Shown piece after piece: positions 26,344 to 36,200 of a DNA stretch of 64,000 nt. Each line of letters starts with the position of its first letter. Positions within the stretch are counted from its first letter, which is position 1. Source of the stretch: Liolophura sinensis. Lineage: Eukaryota > Mollusca > Polyplacophora > Chitonida > Chitonidae. Made by a program: the position numbers and the translations under genes. Under the pieces are notes generated by a model that was given only the letters and a program-made list of their open reading frames with translations, searched no databases and was not told the DNA's origin. The stretch covers positions 8,607,375 to 8,671,374 of the forward strand of contig NC_088297.1 of NCBI RefSeq assembly GCF_032854445.1, in the 5' to 3' direction.

Positions 26344-27096
26344 CTGGGCCTCCACAGTGTGAAATAAAAAAATGCTGTATGTGTACTGTTGAAAGTGTTA
26401 AAAATTCGGAGGCCAGTAAATTCGACAGGAAAACATACGCAATTACCTACAGAGAAAAGTGAAATACCTTCGCAATGTGCAGTTAAGCATCAGTACCATC
26501 AGTACCATCAGTACCATTTTGTCGCACAAATCGATCAACGGAAGGCTGAAAGGTGTAGGCCTTCTTAGCGTCAACGTGCAAGTGCATGAGGGGAGACAGA
26601 CTTTTCCATTTGTAAATTAGAGTTATCCCCCTTGAGCTCAAAATTTGTGAAATGAAGAATATTTTCCTAGCTGAAGTTCAGCAAACGGTCTTAGTTAAAA
26701 ATAGCAAGTCGTTGTAGATGCGCAGTATCTAACTTCCGCTCGTGGAAACAAAGTTGATGATTAACTTATGGTTAAAATGGTAACTTTAATTTATATTCAG
26801 TTCAGAGTTGTACATGTATGTCACTTAGCTTCATACTATGATACTTTGCCTTTTCATGGTTAGGACAATATACCCCAGAATATTCCCCACCAAACCCTCA
26901 GGAACCTGAATAAAACCACCCCCTAAAAATTCTTGCAACCTCATTTTCGAACCCTTGTCGTAAGAATGGTAGTGCATTTCCAAATGTTTTTAACTATAGT
27001 ATGACGACCAAGGGGGTGATGGTTCAACATTGAAGGAAATTGGGCAATGCTTGGGAGAAACAACTGCCCTTCGCTTTACAGTGTTTGACAAACCTG

Positions 27097-27350
27097 ACTT
27101 ATTTGATTGGTGTTTTACGCTGCACTTAAGAATATTTTACTTCTACGACGGTGGCCAGCATTATGGTGAGAGGAAACCGAGCGGGGGCTGGTGGAAACCC
27201 ACGACCGTCCACAGGTTGCAAGAAGATCTTCCCACTTGCGGCTGGAGAGGAAGCCAGCATGAGATGGACTTGAATGCACAGCGACTGCATTGGTGAGAGG
27301 CTCCGGGTCATTACGCTGCTCTAGCCCGCTAACCAACTGAGCCCACATCC
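27097..27350 (-). mobile_element. SINE family 1, nearly full length
   Basis: Body from CTTATTTGATTGGTGTTTTA to the reversed head near CCAACTGAGCCCACAT. The open frames on both strands are SINE-derived. Confidence 0.9.
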
Positions 27351-28377
27351 CTCCTGACTTAAAGCTGTAGCCCAACATTATGTAGCTAAATTGGAACATT
27401 CAACAACTTTTAGCTGATCTACAACAATGAGGACACACTGGAAACTTTTGGCAAAAAATCCATCAGCACAAATCCAATCGAAGTTTTACTACTGTATTAA
27501 CATAGCCCAAATAATTACCTTTCACAAGATACCAGTCTCGTCTGTGCACGTGTTACAGTTCAGAATCGGTCATAAAAGTTCCTAAAATTAGCACTGTATG
27601 TTTTTCAATCTTTTTCATTTTAAAATTATAAATGTCATTTCATTTTAAATAAAGGTACAAGGGGTATTTACTGAAAGGTAAGACACAAAAATTTGATTTC
27701 AAAGAGATCTCAATCTCATAATTGATAAATTAATAAATGAAATTACTTGTTGTCAATCACACTGGATGCTGATATGTTAATTACCTTTTGTGGGACAAAA
27801 CTAAATGGAAATCTTTGTAAATAATCTTTCTTACATAAAAGAAGATATCACATCTTATAAAAAAACAAATCTCTCAGAAAATATATTTATTCACACCAAA
27901 CTTTCTCTGTTATGACTGAAATACAAGTTAGCGCTACCTTTTACCCACATGTGGCAAAGAGATGAAAGCAGTGAAAATGAGCACTGAAAAAAAAAAACTG
28001 AGATGAAAAACTGCCAGCTGGTCCATGGTACATATAGGCTGTGGGTGTGCCTTACCAGGTCAAAAAGCATTTATTTGTTTAATAATTTTGGTGTACCCTA
28101 GTATATTTGCATGGATGTATAAATGTGGTCAGGTTTACCGAGGTGCAAGCCTGGCTGTAGATCAAATCACCTCACCAACCTTGTAAAACTGAAAATGAAA
28201 CCTAATAAATCTTTTACTGAAATCTTGCAGGAGCCATACTATTTCTGAGTAGGGGTAACAGGTTGTAAGAAGGCCTGTGTTTTCACCCTAAATTTCTCGG
28301 CTTGACACACAAGCGTACTTGTAAACACTAATGACTTGATTTGGGAATATAAATGATTAATCATCCCTCTTTCTTCT

Positions 28378-28730
28378 GAGTGAGCGAGTGAGTGCTCGAG
28401 GTTTAATGTCCTACTCAACTATTTTTCAGTCATACGATGACGAAGGAATCCTTACAGTGCATGTAATGTGCCTCCTTGTTGCAGGACGGATTTATGCCTC
28501 TCTTTTATCTAGTGCTGCTTCACTGAGACGACTTACCGAAGGCAATTAAGTCAGCCCGCCCGAGCGATTATACGGGTCAACCCGTCGTTGCACTATCCCC
28601 TTCATGCTAAACGCCAAGCGAGGAAGTTACAACTTCCTTTTTTAATGTCTTAGGTGTGACTCGATCAAGGATTGATCCTGGATCTACCGGTCCCGAAGTA
28701 GACGCTCTACCTGCTGTGCTATCGGGGCCT
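28378..28730 (-). mobile_element. SINE family 2, full length
   Basis: The reversed tRNA-like head is at the right end (ATCGGGGCC, CTACCTGCTGTGC, and a B-box-like complement of GGATCAATCC). The body has GGAAGTTACAACTTCC-type sequence and AGTCGTCTCAGTGAAGCAGC in reverse. The 3' end has TTTTTCAGTCATACG and GAGTGAGCGAGTGAG repeats. Distinct from family 1. Confidence 0.85.
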
Positions 28731-30140
28731 GGTCTCCTTCTTTTTGTATGTGTATGTAGGTGAAACTATAAAGTAGTTGATGAATTCATAGAGTTCAAGG
28801 AGTAAAAAACAGACAAATCCATTCGATTTAAATCATATTCCATTTTGTATTTACTTGTCATTTTCAGGAATGAAGTCATAGTTAGCTGTACAATAAGTTA
28901 ACTATCACAAAGTTGGGGGAGCAATGCAAATTCACGGAAAAAAGTAATAAATTCCAAGGATTCAATTTTTTTAATGTCTTGGCAAGAATAGTGTTTTTCT
29001 GTTTTTATGCCTGAACTCTTCATATGTTGAAAGGAATGAGTTAGAATATAAGTGCTAAGATAAATACATACACAAACCAATACTTCTATGCAAATCCAAT
29101 GCAACGTGACATGCCTTTGTACAATCTGTTACTCCAATTCCCAAAATATCGTGGCTTTCACAAAATTTCTAACGAAGTCGAACACTAATTATTATAAGGT
29201 GCTACCTCACTGGACATGAGCATCTCGGCTTCAAGCTAGTTTATGCTAGACCACTGATGAAATTCATGTCAATGTAAACGCAAATGTCAATGCGTACAGG
29301 AAAAGAAATTAGAACATAAATATGACGGTGAACATCAGTACAAAGATTATTAAAAGTTTATCTGAAGACGCCTTTACTTATTTTTCCACACGGATGTAAT
29401 CCAATGTTTGGCTTGTAAGATGGGCTTTACGGCTTGCCTTGATAAAAGTACCTGTACCTGTGGGCCTACATGCACAATGGCATCATAGAATTTTTTCTAT
29501 ATCAGTGTCTGCAGGTCTGAACTTTGGTTGTGTGATGTGTGCACAAATAAAGCCAATTCTAAAGACTGTCGGACATACGTGTGTATTACCAATATGATAG
29601 GTGCATCCCATCTTCCAATTCAAACATCTTAATGACAGTATTTAATTCAGAGAACATTAGATTTGGTTGAATGGCTCGCAAAGATCTTGCCTGTAGGAGA
29701 CACATGAATGCAAAACTTCAGCTCCATACATAGGCTATTGCAGTCCTGAATTTGGTCATTTAAGATAACTAATAAGCACACAGAGCATCGGCGATGAAAC
29801 ATCCCACTCATGTCACTGTGCTTTAATATTATAAGCATAAAAAACTTCAGGTCAATACAGGCGTTAGTTTTTGAGATACCACCCCTAATATTTTGTGTGT
29901 TTAACATTGCTTTCCTTGTTACTGGATGCCAAAGCCGATGATAAGTGTAAGACATATGCTAAGTACAGGCCAGCGAAAATATCTACCAAAATAAATTAAA
30001 TTATTTCTGATACTTTCCACTGGTGCTTACATGTACATGTACTCGGTGTTTATGTCTCCTTTCCCCTTAATAATTGCATCAGTGTTTGAGATCACTTGGC
30101 ACGTAACAAAAGAACAAGTGTTCATGTTTTAAACACATCA
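28731..30140 (-). other. Non-repetitive stretch after the NSMCE2 stop; possible 3' UTR
   Basis: No SINE or open frame of note. On the minus strand ATTAAA occurs near 29821 and 29641 and could serve as a poly(A) signal. No canonical AATAAA was found close to the stop. How much is transcribed cannot be seen. Confidence 0.3.
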
Positions 30141-30285
30141 TCACACACTAAACATTTTGTCTGTTCTCTTGAGTCTGATGCCAGCTTGTCTGTTTTTCCT
30201 CTCTATTATCCTCTTCATAGTCTTGTTTTCCTCTAAATCACTGTGGGTAAGAACCCTTGTGTTTGAGCAGCCACCTACCGGACAC
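30141..30285 (-). CDS. NSMCE2: NSMCE2-like terminal coding exon, second half of SP-RING
   Basis: Acceptor TTTCGTCAG|GTGTCCG enters in phase 2 and the exon runs 145 nt to a TGA. It encodes CPVGGCSNTRVLTHSDLEEN and then KTMKRIIERKNR plus a basic tail ending FSV. The C-P-x3-C pair provides the last two zinc ligands, and the L-x-x-[DE]-L then K-R-x-I pattern is typical of the family's C-terminus. An upstream near-copy of the acceptor and exon start lies at 30316-30400. Confidence 0.85.
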
Positions 30286-33200
30286 CTGACGAAATAGACA
30301 AGGGAGACAATATTAATATGCAAGCTGTATAGATTGTGGGTAAGAGACCTGGAGTTTGTACAGCCATCTATTGAACATCTGAAGAAATAGACAAGGGAGA
30401 CAACAATAGTCCACCAGTCGCACATTTGGTTTTGTTTGTTTTGTTTTTTTTTTTGGTGTTTTACGCCGCACTCATGATACGATGGCTGCCAGCATGATGG
30501 TGGGAAGAAACCGGGCAAAGCCTAAAAGAAACCCACGACCATCCACAGGTTGCTGGCAAACCTTCCAACAAACCGCCGGAGAGACACAGGTTCATGTTTG
30601 GTGATATTCTAAAAACAAAAGCGCAAGTACACCATCCACTGATCAGCTTCACCAAAGGCTTTGCACAGCAGGAAAGAAGAATTTTCCTCAAATGTACATG
30701 TAAACAAATCATAAACCTTCACAACCCCATAAACTTGCAACTGGAACCCATGTCAGGCCTTTATCATCAAAACTATTCAAGGCAAGAATACTTGCAAAAT
30801 GAAACATAAAGAATTCTAAAACTATTCTTTGTACAATACATCAATAATAGCTGCATGGAAAGACACTACCAACATATCTTCACACTCTGGGTTTTAGGAA
30901 ATACTGATTGTAGTTTTCAAGTATAAATTAGGAGGACACCACAGCACGGCTTTCTCAACTTTGGCACCCCAAAAATCTGTGCAACCGTACCACTAATGCC
31001 TACGTGGTGTCCGCTGGGCAATTCCACCGGCAACACTATGCAAGTAGACACTTCCCCTTTTATTAGAAGCTGGTGTCTAATACATGTACCAAATCCTGCA
31101 ATGCTTATGTGGTGAATGACATGGTGCTGTTGTTCAAAGTGACATTTTCACTCCTTTTAATACAGCATCTTCGAGTTCAACATTCGTCTGGGGATTCTAC
31201 ACTACCAAAGAGTAGGTGGTTAATATATTCAGAAATTTCCAGTGTCTTCTAACAAATGCGCCTTTGGTAGAAAAGCCAAACCCGATGATAGAAGCATGTC
31301 AAAGTGAGCCTGTACAATTTGTTATGTAATCTGAAAGCTGATATTAAACCTGGCTGTTAATCATCAAAATTCACAATAGGTAGGATTTAGCTGGCGAGGT
31401 CTCTCAAGGTGCATCTACCACAAATAAAGATTTATTCATTTGATTAAAGATTTATGCAGTACTCAAATATATTTCACTTATGTGACAGAAGCCAGCGGTA
31501 TGGTGGGAGGAAACCGGCCACAGCCCAGCGAAAACCCACGACTGTCAAACTTTTTACTTAAATCTATATAATTTAATCTATAAACTTTAATCACATTTTA
31601 AGGGTGGAAGAAACTGGATTGAACAGAGGTAACCCATCAATGTGTAGAAAGTTACTGATAAATTTCACAAACGTGGAAACAAAGTACACCATCAACATTA
31701 GAGAGTGCACATGGCCACACAAGACTACATACTGCCGTTTAATACAGTGAGGGTATCTAAAAATTCCCTGTTTAAGGCTGCTATATTCCTCCAGATTTGA
31801 AAGGTACAGGTATGTATACACAACAACCATGGTGCATACTTTGCTTTTTTGCCTCGTCTTTTGATGTAATCCTCGATGGCCCTCTTCTCGTAGCTGTGGC
31901 TACAGTGCTTGTTCCTCATCGGGTCAACCATCTCCTTCCCCGTGATCGGACACTTGGTGATGATATCCTCTTGTGTGCACGCCACTTCCACATCATCGTC
32001 TACAGTGTCCTGAGCTGAACAGCTTGGCTCCTCACCTGTCAAGGAAATGTTACATTGTATAGGAAGTTATTTATTTATTATTTTCAATGCCTAAAATTCA
32101 TTAAAACTTAATGGGGGTTGACCATCATGTAGTTCATCAGAGATTATTTTTTTTTTTTTTTTAACATATTCTGAGGACAAATAATAGAAATTCCGATGAG
32201 GAAATGACTTCAAATCACTTAAATGTGGTCAAAAAAATGCCAACGTATTCTGTCCTGTTTTAAATGCTTTGTGTGGCGCATGAAAAAATTTTACTTTTGA
32301 GTACAGTTTTGCATGTGCTTTGAAGGTCACTTGACTTTGCCATATCATTTAGATTCACATGTAGGCCTAAGTATAATAGGACAACTTCAAAAGGCTTTTT
32401 TATGACTAGGTACACATCTCTGGTAAGAGTTACATCCCCTTAATGAAGCTCTGCTCCACAGAGTACAGTTTTGGTGCCATAAGTTTGAGCTTAACACTAT
32501 ACTCAAGAATATTTCATTCACCTAATGGGGGTCAGAACGTTAATGGTTAATAGCATACTCAAGAAAGTTCATTTCCACAACGGTGGTCAATTTCATGGGT
32601 AGAGGAAACTTGAGAATCCAGGGTAAACCACTCCTCAGTAACGGACAGACATTTCTTCGTTATGAGTTGACATATACGTATTGTCAGCTCCAGAGGGTGT
32701 CAAAATGGATATGCCACACTGGTGTCATACACTGGTCGCCAACAAACTTTATGAAACGTCATCTAGACAGCCATACACGCTCCGTCTACTAGCTTTGTCA
32801 CCCTAGGACTAGGCTGGCCCAGAGAACAGTAAGGTCACAGTCAGGAACATCAACAAGTACATGTGCATGTATGTTTGTTTGTGAGTTTCCCACGCTTAGT
32901 GATCCTCTAGCAGTCTTAGAATTAAGTCAGACTTTAAATAGTCAACTTGTGGTGTTGGCCATTGGCTAGTTTTTACTTTAACGATAAATTTTCAATTTTG
33001 CCATGAAAGATTAAGAGAGCTCTAAGTATTTAGGTGAAAATTAGTAAGGTAAGTCACAATTTGAGCACAGTAAACTATCGTAGAGTGAAGAGTATGTTTC
33101 ACTTAAGTTTTAATAGCTAGATGGAGTTCCCTCACTTCTTAAATACGCACTCTCCGGCACAGATGGTATCATAGCACAGTAAAAAACAAGGGAGGTAAGA

Positions 33201-36200
33201 AGAGACCAAGGGCTGATTGCACAAAGCCATTTGTGACTTAAGTCAAAATTTAAAACCTCTTCACAATACTAAGTTTTGTTAATGGGAGTTGAAATTTAGA
33301 CACATTTGTCTTTGGTAACATAGATAAGGTGGACAAAATTTTAATTTCTAAAGCCGAAAAATAAGCTTTATGATCGCATTTTAATTTCGACTGGAAATGT
33401 CAGAAATGGCTTTGAGGAATCGGCCCCAGGTACAGGACTATGAGTCTGCATCTCTGTGAGCTGTTGGACTTACCCCCCTTTTGTGAGACTGATAGCTTAT
33501 CCAATAGGTCCAGGTATTTCTCATGGCTGTGTAACTCCTTGTCAGTGTAACCCTCCTGTAACTCTGCTAGCCTCTGGTCCAGTATGCTCTCCAGGTTCAG
33601 CAGGCCTGCCTCACTGTCAAGCTTCTTAGCCTTCCGATGAAAACAAGAAACATTATACCATCAACAATTGTTGTATCAGGGCCTTTCCACCAGGTCCATT
33701 CAGCCAGACTGCGGTTAGTGTTACACAAGAAAGTTAGAAAACATTCTCACATCAAAGGTGCGCGCACAAGCAAATTAAGCAGGCTACATACCACAATTAG
33801 TGCTTCTGGATCAAGAAAGGCAAATGTAATTCTCTGATATTTTTAGATGCATTTTCTTTAGCTCCTTTAGGCTGTCTTTTTTTACTTGCTTGTTGGATGG
33901 AATTGGCTTCAAAGTTTCATTCCAGGAGTTTTTCAGGAAGTGAAGGCAGTTCCACAATAGGCAACAGAACGAAAACTTCCTGTTAACTTCTCACTGGTCA
34001 GTTCAACCCTCATCAACTGTTTGTCAATTTTGTGAAAACTTTCATCAGTCTCTAACAGGAATTTTGACTGGTGCTGTCTCAAGGGACGAGGATTATCAGG
34101 CAGATTTAGAACCCCTGAACCCGCACGGCCATGGTGGCTCCAGGGGTAATATTAGGTCGTTGATCTTAATAACATACTGGCACTATTACTGTCCGCATAC
34201 GTTTTATTGCACGTATTACCAAGTTTCTCTGAACAACAGCTGTGATGAGCTTCTGGGTCTATTATGTAACAGCTTTAATATCAGGTTTATAACCACAATT
34301 CTACTGCGCTGTTAGTTGCGGGCCGTGTGCAAATATATATATTAAATAGATAACCTTTCAAACAACTTTGAGTGTGTCACACAACACACCGGCCGGTACG
34401 TTTACCTCCCCCGAGTAATCTCATTTCATGCTGTTTAAGTCTACAAATAAAAGAATTTGAGTTTGTTTACTGGTTAGATTTGCTTCCTGATTTACATAAA
34501 GATAAACTATCGGAATTGCCTTGGGATAAACGTTTTATTTCGCACAGTTTACAGATTTCTCTTTTTGTTTTCACATTTTTTATATTTTACACCCATCCGC
34601 CATGATGTTGAAAAAGACGTTCCAATCTGTGCTCAGCGGTACGACGCCATAATACATGTACAGTAAACTTTTACATTTCTACGTCATGCTACAATAAGAC
34701 ACAACGTCATACACACGCAGTTTTGACATATTGCTGCTATGGTCTAAACATGCCGTTGACTGGTCTAAAATGCATGACCTCTGTGAAGGGAGTAAAACAG
34801 AATAGCAGCTTGAAATATTCAGTTTTTGCATGTCCCATTAGCCCATATTGGCATAATCATTCTTCACATGTTCTTTTCCTGACTGTGTAGTAATGTAACA
34901 CATAAAACATAATGTAAATAAAAGAGCACTACTCATCCTTTAATACTCCATAATTTATCCTCATCTTTCTAAGGGAGTCATTATCTGGCGTAATACATTT
35001 CTCGCCCATTTAAAACCCCTACAACTTGCCCAGAAACGGGCCATTCGTGCCGCCTCACTCTCTAATCGCCTTGATGACACCTCTCCTTTGTTCCGTGATA
35101 TGCAAATTCTCCCTCTTTCAGGTCTAAATGTATTTTCTGTCTTATTTCTGACGCACAGGCTCTGCTATCATCCAGAACAAATCACAAATCAACAATAAAG
35201 TTTTACTAATTATTTGTCTAAACAGTCTCCAGTCCACAATCATGTAACACGAGAACATACTTTCGATCTTAATAAGCCTATAAATAAATCTAATCTCTTT
35301 ATATTATTCTATGAAGTGTACGCGTCCTCAGGAACGGAACAAGCTACCCAAAATCTAAACTTAAATCACACTTTGTCAACAATCGAATAATAGCCAATAA
35401 AGTACACTGATGTACTGAGACACACAACTTTTCGTTATTTCTCCTCCTCTTATCTTGCTTATGTTGCCAAGTTATGTATAATTTGTTTGTTTACACCACC
35501 GCCTGACAAAAAGTCTTTGTAAGAATCGGCCATCGCATGATTTTATATTCCCTCAGTCGGGATGGAACAAACTCTCTTGATCTTTAATCCCGCCAATGTA
35601 CTACATCTAACTGGTTCATGTATATAATATTGATGGATTTGTGTTGCCAGTGTCTATAAAGTTGGCTTCTCTTTTTTTTTTCATTTGTACTATATTGGTA
35701 AATAAAAAAATCAAATCAAATGAAAGAGCAGCTTTCAGTGCAATTTTTGCACATTATTTATTGGATTTTGGAGACAAAACTACATTAGCTGGATTGGCCA
35801 ATTTTAGGGTTTCTCAAAAAGTATAAATTTATCAGTCAACAAAGAAAAATGCCTTCAGAATATGCTTGAATTAACACCTTGCAAACATGAGAAAAGGTTA
35901 AGTATTACATCTACTGTAAGAAATCACAGTTATGTTCATTTCTCAGTGATAACTGAGTTTAAAATTAAGCAGATAAAAACCTGACAGCTGAGAAGATTGA
36001 CACAAACATGCAGGGGTCATCATTTGAGGTCATCATTTGAGGTCACATTGAAGGTCATCATTTGAGGTCATCATTTTTATTTGAGCTATTACAAACCAGT
36101 GAATGATCAAACATTCTGACTTCTGCGATGTCAAAATGTGCCTAGAGCAAGTATTTATTTAAATGTCATCGATAATCTTTTTAGACGGGGAATATAATTT

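Larger units (their letters stand above)
25240..28377. other. No gene recognised
   Basis: Unique sequence except for the TA microsatellite, a small CAGTACCAT triplication near 26488-26517, and the SINE at 27097-27350. Confidence 0.45.
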
